DNA of 64,000 nt from Cellulomonas hominis (GTDB lineage Bacteria; Actinomycetota; Actinomycetes; Actinomycetales; Cellulomonadaceae). The position numbers were made by a program, and so were the translations under genes. How positions within the stretch are numbered: the first letter of the stretch is position 1; each line of letters begins with the position of its first letter. The stretch lies in contig NZ_JACHDN010000001.1 in the NCBI RefSeq assembly GCF_014201095.1, forward strand, positions 1,798,001 through 1,862,000. Reading direction: 5' to 3'. Positions 34,548 through 43,224 of the stretch are shown piece by piece. The notes beneath the pieces are model-generated. The model worked only from the letters and a program-made list of their open reading frames with translations. It had not been told where the DNA came from and made no database searches.

Positions 34548-34754
34548 TCAGCTCGCCCGCCGTCGGGTGGTTCGCGCGCGGTACGCCGCGGTCATGCGCT
34601 CGAACTCCGCCCGCGTCAGACCCATCGCCTCGATCATCTCGAGCTCGAGCCCCTGGTACGCCACCTGCTCCGCCGCGGTGCGCGGCGGCCGCGCGGCGAA
34701 GTATCGCTCGCTGACCTCGGTCAGTCGCACGTGGTCGATCGGACGGCTGCTCAT
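34548..34754 (-). CDS. 68-residue hypothetical protein downstream of the DUF222/HNH gene
   Basis: A small, mostly helical, charged protein (starts MSSRPIDHVRLTEVSERYF; ends in an Arg-rich tail) with no signal or membrane segment. Codon third positions are nearly all G or C. ATG 34754 is seven bases after a TACGGT box, so it has its own leaderless promoter even though it follows the HNH gene. Position suggests a partner of the HNH protein, but nothing in the sequence proves it. No family was recognised. Confidence 0.65.
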   Translation of the reverse strand: MSSRPIDHVRLTEVSERYFAARPPRTAAEQVAYQGLELEMIEAMGLTRAEFERMTAAYRARTTRRRAS

Positions 34755-34761
34755 GGCGAGC

Positions 34762-34767
34762 ACCGTA
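34762..34767 (-). promoter_or_regulatory. -10 element of the leaderless 68-codon gene
   Basis: TACGGT on the minus strand ends seven bases before ATG 34754. Confidence 0.5.
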
Positions 34768-34828
34768 CGACCGACCACTGACACGGCCCGGGGTTCCGGA
34801 GAACCACGGCCCCTCGACACGGGACCGG

Positions 34829-36572
34829 CTAGAACGGTGGTTCGGTGCAGCGCTGGGTGGTGGTGTCGAGGGACTGCCCGGTGCCGGGGCGTACGAGGTA
34901 GCGGTGGCCGGTGGGGGTGATCCACTCGAACAGGCCGGGTGCGATCTGCCGCAGCCGGAACCCGCCGTCGGTCTTGAGGCGGTGGTGGCGCCGGCACAGG
35001 GGCCCGAGGTTCGCGGCGGAGGTGTCGCCCAGGGGTGTGTCCGGCGGGTTGTGGGTGGTACTCGATGGTGTGGTCCAGGTCCGCCCGCCACGCCGAGACC
35101 GAGCAGCCCGGCGCGGCGCAGGTCTTGTCCCTCACCCGGATGTGTTCGGCCAGGGCGGCCGAGGGCCGGTAGTGGGCGCGCCCGACCTCCAGGGTGACGC
35201 CGGTGTCGTCGGTGAGGATCCGTTGCCACTCCCCGTCGGCGGCGATGGCCCGGGCGGTGGCGGCGTCGATGGGGCCGTGCCCGTCGAGGTCGGCGGGCTG
35301 GTCGTCCAGGCCCGCGAGGGTCGAGGCGGCGATGGTGATGCGGACCTGCGCGCCCGGGCGACCCGAGCACGTCGTGCACCGGCCACCCGCACCGGACACC
35401 GCAGCGCCGGACGGGGTACCGGACGCAGGGCCGGGCGCGGCGGCCGGAGCGGCACCGGGAGTGGCGGCGGTCGCGGTCGCGGTGCCGGTCGTGGACGCCG
35501 CCGGGTCGGTGGCGGGCACGGGGGTGATGGTCGCGGTGGGTTCCGGCTGGACCGGTCGCGGGCGCACCGGCTGGCCGATGACCGTGACCCACGCCCCGTC
35601 CGGGCGTGCGACAGGTACGGGCGGGGCGGGCGGGTCGAGGTGCACCTCGAACGCCGGACCGCCGGCCGCCGGGACGTCCCCGACGACCAGGTCCCGCAAC
35701 CCGTCGGCGCGCAGCTGGTCCAGGGTGCGCGGGTCGCCGATCGCGCGGGCGGCGCGGGCGGTGTGCTCCAGCACCCCGTCCAACCGGAGCGCGTCCTCGT
35801 CAGGTAGCAGCACCCACAACGACGACATCCCCTCCGCCTGCGCCCGCGGGTGCGTCACCCGGCGGGTGCACCGGGCACGCTCACGCCGCTCGACCGCACC
35901 CGCGGGGTCGACCTCGATCAACGCCCTGTCCACCCGCTGCACCAGCTGCGCCCGCGAGCACTGGTCCGCATCCGGCAGCACCACGTCCTGCACCGCCTGG
36001 GCGACCTGGTGCGACACCTCCGCCAGACGCCCGGTCAGCACCGCGACCCTCCCCGGATCGATGTGCCCCGTCGCGAGCGCCTCACCCGTGGCGGCCAGCA
36101 CCCCGCCCAGCAGGCGACCATCACGCACCATCCGGTTGCACGCCGGACGCGAGTCCCGCAACCGCATCGACAGCTCATCCCCCGCCACCCCGGCCACCAC
36201 CGGCGGCGGACCGGCCAACGTCGACCAGTACGGGTTCATCCCCGGACGCTCACCCAGCTCACCGGCGGCGGCCAGCATCCCGGCGTGGCAGTGCGCGACC
36301 ATCCGCCGCCACGCCGCCGCGACCTCCACCACGACCGGCTCGGGCAGCACGCTCAGGTCCAGACCCGTCAACCACGCGAACAGCACCGGCCCGGGCAGAG
36401 CGGCGGAGATCGCCTCGATCTGCCGCTCCTCGGCAGACCGCGGCTCGGAGCCCGCCGGCACGTCGCGGTCCGGACCGTAGTGCGTCGAGCACACCCCGTC
36501 GTCGTCGTAGACCGGCAGCACCACGGGCGCGGTCTCAGCCGCGTCCCCGAGGTGTTCCTGCTGGTCAGCCAT
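34829..36572 (-). pseudogene. DUF222/HNH endonuclease-like gene with a frameshift in the HNH domain
   Basis: A 13E12-type DUF222 protein: DUF222 domain (about 30-330), a long Thr/Ala/Pro linker (about 360-410) and a C-terminal HNH nuclease. The frame reads normally to LDHTIEYH and then shifts at the GTGGGTG run (35051-35057, CACCCAC on the coding strand). In the next frame the expected HNH end continues with LGDTSAANLGPLCRRHHRLK and RYLVRPGTGQSLDTTTQRC, stopping at 34829. Removing one base restores a 580-residue protein. So there is either a true inactivating insertion or a sequencing indel. These genes are multicopy and fast-evolving in actinobacteria. ATG 36572 has a TAGCGT box six bases upstream. 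Confidence 0.85.
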
Positions 36573-36578
36573 GGCAAG

Positions 36579-36584
36579 ACGCTA
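36579..36584 (-). promoter_or_regulatory. -10 element of the leaderless DUF222/HNH gene
   Basis: TAGCGT on the minus strand ends six bases before ATG 36572. Confidence 0.5.
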
Positions 36585-36674
36585 CCGACCACCACCCACA
36601 CGCACGCCCCGCCAGACCCCCGCCTGGGGACCACGCACACCCCGCCAGCCTGTGGAGGACTCGGCGCCCCGTGA

Positions 36675-37172
36675 TCACGCGGCGAGGTGCGACTCCAGCC
36701 TGTCCAGCAGCTCTGCCTGCGCCGTGACGACCATCCCGCGCGCCTCGTCGAGGGGCCACCACCGCAGCTCGTCGATCTCGGGGAACGTCATCGTGCGTCC
36801 GCTGCGCGGCGGCCACTCGACGGTGACCTCGCTGACCGGCCCGCGCGGTGCGGAGAGGTCGAGGTCGGCCGCGCGCGCCCACGCCCGCACGACCTTCCCG
36901 GCGCGCTGACGGACCTCGCCGAGGTCGACGTCGGTGCCGTCGGGGGCCGGGAGGCCGACCTCCTCGGCGAACTCCCGGAGGGCGGTGGCGTGCGGGTCCT
37001 CGTCGGGCAGCGGCTCGCCCTTCGGGATCGTCCAGGCGCCCTGCTGCTTGCGCGCCCAGAAGGGTCCGCCCATGTGCCCGAGCAGCACCTCGGTCCGGCC
37101 GTCCGGTCCACGGCGGTGCAGGAGCAGGCCGGCGCTGGTCCGGGCGGGAGCGGTCACCGGGCCATCGTGCAC
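36675..37172 (-). CDS. Nudix hydrolase
   Basis: A 165-residue Nudix enzyme. The full Nudix box GX5EX7REUXEEXGU is present (GEPLPDE, then REFAEEVGL, about residues 52-74), preceded by GAWTIPKGE as in ADP-ribose/diadenosine polyphosphate-type members. It hydrolyses a nucleoside-diphosphate-linked substrate using Mg2+. Starts GTG 37172 and GTG 37157 are both possible; neither has a Shine-Dalgarno sequence, so the first five residues are uncertain. Confidence 0.9.
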   Translation of the reverse strand: MHDGPVTAPARTSAGLLLHRRGPDGRTEVLLGHMGGPFWARKQQGAWTIPKGEPLPDEDPHATALREFAEEVGLPAPDGTDVDLGEVRQRAGKVVRAWARAADLDLSAPRGPVSEVTVEWPPRSGRTMTFPEIDELRWWPLDEARGMVVTAQAELLDRLESHLAA

Positions 37173-37227
37173 CCGCCCGGCTCGCCCGGCCCGCCCGCCT
37201 CGCTCGCCCCGCCCGGGCGGACGAGGA

Positions 37228-37965
37228 TCAGCAGCCCGCCGCGTCGTACCGGCAGAGCAGTGCCCACGCCTCCTGGGCCCGCGCGGTGACGGACTCGCGC
37301 GCCGCTCCGACGGTGCTCTCGCCGCCCTCGAGCGCGACGAGTGTCACGGCCGCGCCGCGCCGGGTGACCGCCAGGTAGCTGCCGAGCGCCCCGTCGAGCG
37401 ACGCCTCGTCGACGGCGGTGTACGCGGTCGCCAGGCTCGCGCCCTGGGCGCCGACCTCGACGGTCTCCCGGACGTACGCCGACCCGCCCTCCGCGGCCGT
37501 GGCCCCGGCGGCGCACGCGTCGAACGCCGCCGCGAGCCGGTCGGCCTCCGCCACGGCCGCGTCGGCGTCGGGGAGGACCGCGACCTGCTGGACGCCGATC
37601 TGCGCCTCGTACTCGCCGTCGCCGTGGACGGCGGTGCGCATCGCGGCGGCACCCTCGGGCGCCCCGGCGGCGCACGCCTCGGGCAGGCGCCAGGCGACGA
37701 CGCCCGCGCTCTCCTCGCGCGGTCCGCCCGGCGGGTCCCAGGCGGTCTCGGGGAGCAGGTCGGTGGTCGTGAGGTCGGTCGCGACGGAGGGCGTGGTCGT
37801 CCCGGGCGCGGACGGGCTCGGGGCGCTCGTCGCGGGTGGCGCCGTGGTCGTCGTCGGGTCGTCGGTGGCTCCGGTGCCGTCGGCGTCGCCCGCGCAGCCG
37901 GTCAGCAGCAGGGCGGGGACCAGGGCGCAGGCGGCGAGGGCCGGGAGTCGCGTCGAGGTGCGCAT
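37228..37965 (-). CDS. Putative lipoprotein, function unknown
   Basis: A 245-residue lipoprotein: signal peptide with lipobox LTGC and Cys24, a Thr/Pro/Ser-rich spacer to about residue 62, then a compact alpha/beta domain rich in Ala with Cys pairs (CAAG twice, and a final CRYDAAGC) that may form disulfides outside the membrane. It resembles the sensor-like extracytoplasmic lipoproteins common in actinobacteria, but no named family was recognised. GGAGGTC lies before ATG 37965. Confidence 0.75.
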   Translation of the reverse strand: MRTSTRLPALAACALVPALLLTGCAGDADGTGATDDPTTTTAPPATSAPSPSAPGTTTPSVATDLTTTDLLPETAWDPPGGPREESAGVVAWRLPEACAAGAPEGAAAMRTAVHGDGEYEAQIGVQQVAVLPDADAAVAEADRLAAAFDACAAGATAAEGGSAYVRETVEVGAQGASLATAYTAVDEASLDGALGSYLAVTRRGAAVTLVALEGGESTVGAARESVTARAQEAWALLCRYDAAGC

Positions 37966-38033
37966 GACCTCCACCCTCGCAGCGGCCCGCGGTTCGCGCG
38001 CGGCGAGGGGTGACGTGGCAGGGACTGCCGCGC

Positions 38034-38882
38034 TCAGATCTGCACGGTCCCGTCGATGCAGGTCACGCTCGCGCCGCCGATCCAGATGGTGCCGTCGGCG
38101 TCGCGCTCGACGTGCACGCGGCCGGCGCGTCCGAGCGCGGTCCCCTGGGCGGCGACGTACGTGTCCGGGGCCCGGCCGGTGCCGATGAGCCACTGGGCCG
38201 CGACGGCGTTCAGCGATCCGGTGACCGGGTCCTCCGGGACGCCGATGCCGGGCACGAACCCGCGCACCTCGAACGCCGCGGGGCCGCCGGAGGGGTGCGG
38301 GCCGACGACGCCGACGTGCGCGTCCCCGAGCGCGGCCCAGTCGGGGCGCAGCGCGAGCACCCGCTCCGCGGAGTCGAGCAGCAGGATGTTCCACCGCGGC
38401 CCGTTGTCGACGAACCGGTGGTCGACCAGCGCGTCGGGGGGCAGCGCGAGCGCGGCGACGGCCCGCTCGAGCACGTCCGCCGGCACCGGGGTGTCGGCGA
38501 GGGGGGCGGGCGCGGCGAACCGCAGCGAGCCGGAGCCGGCGTCCCGGCGGATCGTCACCAGCCCGACGCCGCACTCCTGCACCACGTCGCCCGCCGCCGG
38601 CCGGCCCCCGGCGGCGAGCCACGCGTGGCAGGACCCGAGCGTCGGGTGCCCCGCGAAGGGCAGCTCGCCGCCGGGGGTGAAGATCCGGAGCCGGTAGTCC
38701 GCGCCGGGGACGGTGGGCGGGAGCAGGAACGTCGTCTCCGACAGGTTCGTCCAGCGCGCGAACGCCGCCATCTGCTCGTCGGTGAGCCGGTCCGCGTCGT
38801 GCACCACCGCGACCGGGTTGCCGCGGTACGGCTCGCGGGTGAAGACGTCGACCTGGGTGAACCGGTGCGGGGCGGTGGGCAT
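38034..38882 (-). CDS. PhzF-family isomerase/epimerase-like protein
   Basis: A 282-residue PhzF-fold protein made of two similar halves. The catalytic Glu is Glu49 in NLSETTFLLPP, and GGELPFAGHPTLG is the paired loop; the second half has EDPVTGSLNAVAAQWL. Relatives include phenazine biosynthesis isomerase and many uncharacterised proteins; no other phenazine genes are present. ATG 38882 is supported by TACCGT seven bases upstream and is divergent from the Gfo/Idh gene with 56 bases between the start codons. Confidence 0.88.
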   Translation of the reverse strand: MPTAPHRFTQVDVFTREPYRGNPVAVVHDADRLTDEQMAAFARWTNLSETTFLLPPTVPGADYRLRIFTPGGELPFAGHPTLGSCHAWLAAGGRPAAGDVVQECGVGLVTIRRDAGSGSLRFAAPAPLADTPVPADVLERAVAALALPPDALVDHRFVDNGPRWNILLLDSAERVLALRPDWAALGDAHVGVVGPHPSGGPAAFEVRGFVPGIGVPEDPVTGSLNAVAAQWLIGTGRAPDTYVAAQGTALGRAGRVHVERDADGTIWIGGASVTCIDGTVQI

Positions 38883-38889
38883 GGGGGCC

Positions 38890-38895
38890 ACGGTA
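38890..38895 (-). promoter_or_regulatory. -10 element of the leaderless phzF-like gene
   Basis: TACCGT on the minus strand ends seven bases before ATG 38882. Confidence 0.5.
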
Positions 38896-38925
38896 CGGGC
38901 GCGCGGCGGGGTCGGTGGCGCGGAC

Positions 38926-38931
38926 TAGGGT
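38926..38931 (+). promoter_or_regulatory. -10 element of the leaderless Gfo/Idh/MocA gene
   Basis: TAGGGT ends seven bases before ATG 38939, giving a compact divergent promoter with the phzF-like gene. Confidence 0.5.
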
Positions 38932-38938
38932 TCGACGC

Positions 38939-40144
38939 ATGGCAACGGTGCGTCTCGGAGTCCTCGGTGCGGCCCGCATCCTGCACGACGCGGTGGTCGC
39001 GCCCGCCGCGCAGGTCCCGGAGGTCGAGGTGGTGGCCGTCGCGGCCCGCGACCGCGAGCGCGCGGCCGCGATGGCGGAGCGGGAGGGCATCGCCCGGGTG
39101 CTGCCGGACTACGACGCCGTCCTCTCGGACCCCGACGTGGACGCGGTGTACGTGCCGACCCCGGCGGCGCTGCACGGCGTCTGGATGCGGCGGGCGATCG
39201 CGGCGGGCAAGCACGTCCTCTGCGAGAAGCCCTTCACGGCGAACGCGGCCGAGGCCGAGGAGGTGGCGGCCCTGGCGGACGGGTCGGGCCTGGTCGTGAT
39301 GGAGGCGTTCCACTCGCAGCACCACCCGCTGTGGGCGCGCCTGCGGGCGCTGCTCGCGGACGGGGCGGTCGGCCAGGTCCGGGAGGCCGAGGCGGACTTC
39401 TGCGTCGACATCGCGGACCGGTCGGACATCCGCTGGCAGGAGCCGATGGGCGGCGGCGCCCTGATGGACCTCGGCGTCTACCCGCTGCGGCTGCTCACGC
39501 ACCTGCTCGGCACGCCGGAGGTGCGGTCGGCCGTCGCGCAGGACGTCGACGGGGTGGACGCGGAGATGACGGTGCGGCTCGACCTGCCGAACCGGGTGTC
39601 CGGGACGCTGCGGGCGAGCATGGTCGAGACCGCGCGCCCGCGCGCGTGGGCCCGGATCACCGGCACGACCGGCAGCCTGACGATCGACCAGCCGTACGGG
39701 CCGCAGCACGGCGGACGGGTCGTCGTCGAGCGGGACGGCGGCAGCGTGGAGGAGGCCGCCGACCCGACGCCGTCGTACGTGTTCATGCTCCGGACCTTCG
39801 CGGACGCGGTGCTCCGCGGCGCCGACCCGGTGTCGGGCACGGCGCAGGCCGTCGAGGCCATGCGGGTCGTGGACGCGGCGTACCGGGCGGCGGGGATGCG
39901 CCGCGGGAGCCGGCCGCGGCGGCCTGACGAGCGCGCGACCTACTGCGGGGCCCTGTCCGCGCGCAGCCGCACCGCCCGCACCGCGACGCCGGCCGCCAGC
40001 ACCGCCGCGCCGCCGAGCACGGCCGCCGGCGGCAGCGTCACCGCGAGCACCACGCACCCGGCTGCGCCGAGCACCTGCAGCGCCCGCGGGAACCGCCGGT
40101 GCGCCCGGTCCTGCGTGAGCGCCGCGAGGTTCGCGACCAGGTAG
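38939..40144 (+). CDS. Gfo/Idh/MocA-family oxidoreductase with run-on C-terminus
   Basis: A 401-codon frame. Residues 1-120 are a Rossmann domain (LGVLGAARILHD; CEKPFTANAAEAEEV has the conserved EKP). Residues 130-325 are the C-terminal dehydrogenase domain. The family usually ends near 325-335, but here the frame continues about 68 residues through low-complexity Ala/Thr/Ser sequence antisense to the APC permease gene. A normal-looking end (EPAAAA then stop at 39925-39927) exists in another frame, so a two-base indel near 39900-39910 may have removed the true stop. It is probably an NAD(P)-dependent sugar or inositol dehydrogenase; the substrate is unknown. Confidence 0.82.
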   Translation: MATVRLGVLGAARILHDAVVAPAAQVPEVEVVAVAARDRERAAAMAEREGIARVLPDYDAVLSDPDVDAVYVPTPAALHGVWMRRAIAAGKHVLCEKPFTANAAEAEEVAALADGSGLVVMEAFHSQHHPLWARLRALLADGAVGQVREAEADFCVDIADRSDIRWQEPMGGGALMDLGVYPLRLLTHLLGTPEVRSAVAQDVDGVDAEMTVRLDLPNRVSGTLRASMVETARPRAWARITGTTGSLTIDQPYGPQHGGRVVVERDGGSVEEAADPTPSYVFMLRTFADAVLRGADPVSGTAQAVEAMRVVDAAYRAAGMRRGSRPRRPDERATYCGALSARSRTARTATPAASTAAPPSTAAGGSVTASTTHPAAPSTCSARGNRRCARSCVSAARFATR

Positions 40145-41199
40145 TACACGAGCACCCCGAACGACGAGAACCCGATCGCCCCCCGCAGGTCGACTGTCGC
40201 CACGAGGACGGCGACGACGACCCCGAGCGCGACCTCCGCCCGGTGCGGCACCCGGAACCGCGGGTGCACGGCGGCCAGCGCGCGCGGCAGGTCGCCCTCC
40301 CGCGCCATGGCGAGCGTCGTGCGACCGACGCCGGCGACCAGCGCGAGCAGCGCCCCGAGGGACGCGGCGACCGCCCCGACGCGGACGACCGGCGTTACCC
40401 ACCCCCAGCCGCTCGCCTCGGCCAGGGCGGACAGCGGTGCGGGCGTCGCGGCGGTCCCGCCGGGGCCCAGCACCGCGAGAAGCGTCCCGCCGACGACGGC
40501 GTACACGACGACGGCGATGCCCAGCGCGGCCTGGATGGCCCGGGGGATCGTCCGCGCGGGGTCCCGGACCTCCTCACCCATCGTGGCGATGCGGGCGTAC
40601 CCGGCGAACGCGAAGAACAGCAGCCCGGCGGACTGCAGCACGCCCGCCCAGCCCGGGGAGGCGTCCCCGGCGGTGACCCGCGCCCACGAGGGGTCGCCGC
40701 CCGCGAGTCCCGCGAGCACCACGGCGGCCAGCGCCGCGAGCGCGATCCCGACGACCACGCGGGTCAGGCGTGCGGTCCGCGTGACCCCGCGCAGATTCAC
40801 GGCGGTCAGCGCGAGCACCGTCCCGACCGCGACCGGGCGCTGCCACGCCGGGGGCACCGCGTACGCCGCGACGGTCAGCGCCATGGCCGCGCACGACGCC
40901 GTCTTCCCGACGACGAACGCCCACCCCGCGAGGAACCCCCACCAGGGCCCGAGCCGCTCGCGCCCGTACACGTATGTGCCGCCGGAGGTCGGGTACTGCG
41001 CCGCGAGCTGCGCCGACGCGGTGGCGTTGGCGTACGCGACGACGGCGGCGATCCCGAGGCCCGCGAGCAGCCACGCCCCGGCAGCCGCCGCGGCGGGCGC
41101 GAACGCGGAGAACACCCCGGCCCCGACCATCGACCCGAGCCCGATGAGCACCGCGTCGCCGGTGCCGAGCCGTCGTGCGAGCCCCGCCGTGCCGCCCAT
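39940..41199 (-). CDS. APC-family amino acid permease
   Basis: A 419-residue protein with about twelve membrane helices. The first helix region reads GLGSMVGAGVFSAFAP, the unwound substrate-site motif of amino-acid/polyamine/organocation permeases. FFAFAGYARIATMGEEVRDP (about 200-219) is the second signature. It would import or exchange an amino acid. The last 205 bases overlap the run-on frame of the convergent oxidoreductase gene. The start ATG 41199 has no strong ribosome-binding site. Confidence 0.9.
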   Translation of the reverse strand: MGGTAGLARRLGTGDAVLIGLGSMVGAGVFSAFAPAAAAAGAWLLAGLGIAAVVAYANATASAQLAAQYPTSGGTYVYGRERLGPWWGFLAGWAFVVGKTASCAAMALTVAAYAVPPAWQRPVAVGTVLALTAVNLRGVTRTARLTRVVVGIALAALAAVVLAGLAGGDPSWARVTAGDASPGWAGVLQSAGLLFFAFAGYARIATMGEEVRDPARTIPRAIQAALGIAVVVYAVVGGTLLAVLGPGGTAATPAPLSALAEASGWGWVTPVVRVGAVAASLGALLALVAGVGRTTLAMAREGDLPRALAAVHPRFRVPHRAEVALGVVVAVLVATVDLRGAIGFSSFGVLVYYLVANLAALTQDRAHRRFPRALQVLGAAGCVVLAVTLPPAAVLGGAAVLAAGVAVRAVRLRADRAPQ

Positions 41200-41282
41200 C
41201 CGCCACCCGTCCGTGCGCCCGTGGCCCGGCCGCCCCTCGGCCCGGCGGGGTCAGTCTGCACGAGCCGGGTGACGGGCCGGTT

Positions 41283-41300
41283 ACCTACCAAGTGGTAGGT
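41283..41300. promoter_or_regulatory. Palindromic operator before the GH43 gene (same motif as before the MFS-GH30 operon)
   Basis: Perfect arms ACCTACCA (41283-41290) and TGGTAGGT (41293-41300) around two bases. A candidate -10 TAGGTT (41296-41301) overlaps the right arm, so binding would block transcription. The same ACCTACC...GGTAGGT pattern occurs at 46493-46520. Confidence 0.7.
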
Positions 41301-41366
41301 TAGGCGCACCGACCGCCCGACCGCCCGACAGCCCCACCTCCGCCGACGACGACGAGGAGCACGTCC

Positions 41367-42893
41367 GTGCGCAACCCGCTCATCCCCGGTTTCCACCCCG
41401 ACCCGAGCGTCTGCCGGGTCGGCGACACCTACTACCTCGCGACGTCGACGTTCGAGTACCTGCCGGGCATCCCGGTCTTCCGGTCCACCGACCTCGTGCA
41501 CGTCGAGCTCATCGGCCACGTCGCCGTCCGCGACGGCCAGCTCGGCACGCCCGGCGTCCCCACCGGCGGCGGCACCTGGGCGCCGACCATCCGGCACCAC
41601 GACGGGCGGTTCTGGCTGGTGGTCCCGGACATGATGGGGACCGGCCGCGGGAACGTCCTGTTCACCGCCGACGACCCGGCGGGCCCGTGGTCCGACGGCG
41701 TCGTCATGGACGTGTTCGGCATCGACCCGGACATCGCGTGGGACGCCGACGGCACCTGCTACGTGACGATGTCCGGCCTGGGCTTCGCCGACGACGGCAC
41801 CGCGCAGCACCTCGGCATCACGCAGGTCCGGATCGACCCCGGGACCGGCGCTGCGCTGAGCGAGCCGATCTCGCTGTGGTCCGGCACCGGCGGCATGTTC
41901 CCCGAGGCCCCGCACCTCTACGAGGTCGACGGCACCTGGTACCTGATGATCGCCGAGGGCGGCACCGAGCGCGGGCACGCCGTGACGATCGCCCGCGGGC
42001 CGTCGCCGGAGGGCCCCTTCGAGGGCGCGCCGCACAACCCGCTGGTCACCGCCCGCGGCACCGACCGCGCCGTGCAGAACACCGGCCACGGCGACCTGGT
42101 GCAGCGGCCCGACGGCACCTGGGCGATGGTCCTGCTCGGCACCCGCCCGCGCTCCATGACCCGCGCGTTCGCGCCGATGGGCCGCGAGACGTTCGTCGTC
42201 CCGGTCACGTGGGAGGACGGCTGGCCGCACGCCGAGCCGGTGCTCCTCGACGAGCGCCACGGGCCGGTCGCGCGGACCATCGCCTTCCCGGCCGCGCCCG
42301 GCGCCCCCGCCGTGCTCGACGGGTTCGACGGCGAGGTCCTCGCGGTGCGGGCGTTCCCGCGCGACGTCGCCGACCTCGCCGCCCGGCCCGGCTGGGCGCG
42401 GCTCACCGGCCGCGGCGCCGGCATGGCGGACGAGCACCCCGTGTTCCTCGGGATCCGTCAGTGCTCGGAGGGCGCCGAGGTCACGGTGACCCTCGACGTC
42501 GCGGCCGGCGTCGGCGGGCTGTCCATGCGGTACGACGAGCACTCGCACCTCGACGTGGAGGCCACGGCCGACCTCGTGACGATGACGATGACCGCGCGCG
42601 GGCTGCAGCAGTCCTGGGCGCGCCCGCGCACCGCCCCGGGCGGCGAGGTCCGGCTGCGGATCGTCGCCGACCCGCCGCCCGTCGGGCAGGCCGTGCTCGG
42701 GGCGTCGTGCGACCGGCTCGTCGGGCTCGTCGAGGACGCGGGGGAGTGGGTCGAGCTCGGCAGCGTGGACGGGGCGTTCCTGTCGTCGGACTTCACCGAG
42801 TCGTTCACCGGGCGCGTGGTCGGGCCGTACGCCCGGGAGGGCGTGGTGGACGTCCGGACGATCGAGTACGCCGGGCAGGACGTCCGGCGCTGA
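41367..42893 (+). CDS. GH43 beta-xylosidase / arabinofuranosidase
   Basis: A 508-residue intracellular glycosidase with no signal peptide. The five-bladed propeller occupies about 1-300: catalytic base Asp12 in FHPDPS, Asp120 in FGIDPDIAW as pKa modulator and Glu180 in MFPEAPHLY as acid. A C-terminal jelly-roll of about 190 residues follows, as in XynB-type beta-xylosidases. It would release xylose or arabinose from small oligosaccharides. GTG 41367 has GAGGAG seven bases upstream. The shared operator links it to the MFS transporter and GH30 genes. Confidence 0.92.
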   Translation: MRNPLIPGFHPDPSVCRVGDTYYLATSTFEYLPGIPVFRSTDLVHVELIGHVAVRDGQLGTPGVPTGGGTWAPTIRHHDGRFWLVVPDMMGTGRGNVLFTADDPAGPWSDGVVMDVFGIDPDIAWDADGTCYVTMSGLGFADDGTAQHLGITQVRIDPGTGAALSEPISLWSGTGGMFPEAPHLYEVDGTWYLMIAEGGTERGHAVTIARGPSPEGPFEGAPHNPLVTARGTDRAVQNTGHGDLVQRPDGTWAMVLLGTRPRSMTRAFAPMGRETFVVPVTWEDGWPHAEPVLLDERHGPVARTIAFPAAPGAPAVLDGFDGEVLAVRAFPRDVADLAARPGWARLTGRGAGMADEHPVFLGIRQCSEGAEVTVTLDVAAGVGGLSMRYDEHSHLDVEATADLVTMTMTARGLQQSWARPRTAPGGEVRLRIVADPPPVGQAVLGASCDRLVGLVEDAGEWVELGSVDGAFLSSDFTESFTGRVVGPYAREGVVDVRTIEYAGQDVRR

Positions 42894-42908
42894 GCCCCTC
42901 GGGTGCGG

Positions 42909-43029
42909 TCAGGCGGTGGCGAGCTCGCGGTCGATCGCCGCGCGGATGACCTCGCTGCGGGGTCCGGTGGTCACGGGCCGCGAGGGCGTCCAGCGCGCGC
43001 AGGCGTCCGGGGTCGAGCCGCACGGGCAC
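42909..43029 (-). pseudogene. Small ribbon-helix-helix protein gene with a frameshift
   Basis: A CopG/Arc-type RHH domain is split over two frames. The strand and first helix (VPVRLDPGRLRALDALAARD) are in one frame. After the CCCC run (42960-42963 on the plus strand as GGGG) the second helix, RSEVIRAAIDRELATA, is in the next. Removing one C gives a 39-residue RHH protein. It is either a decayed DNA-binding regulator or antitoxin, or a sequencing indel. No toxin gene is adjacent. The true start may lie slightly upstream, but no start codon was found there before a stop. Confidence 0.55.
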
Positions 43030-43224
43030 GACGACCGCAGCGTCGTCGCCCGACGACGGGAAGACACCACGGCGCTACGCCGTGGGCCGGTCGTCCCCGG
43101 GTCGCGCGCCACGTGCTTCTCCCGGTCGCGTCGTCCCCCCGGACGGAACGTCGCGGTGCGCGCCGAGCCCTGCGCGAGCGGGCCGGTGGCACAGTGGTGC
43201 ACCGGGTGAGCGCGAGGAGGAGCC

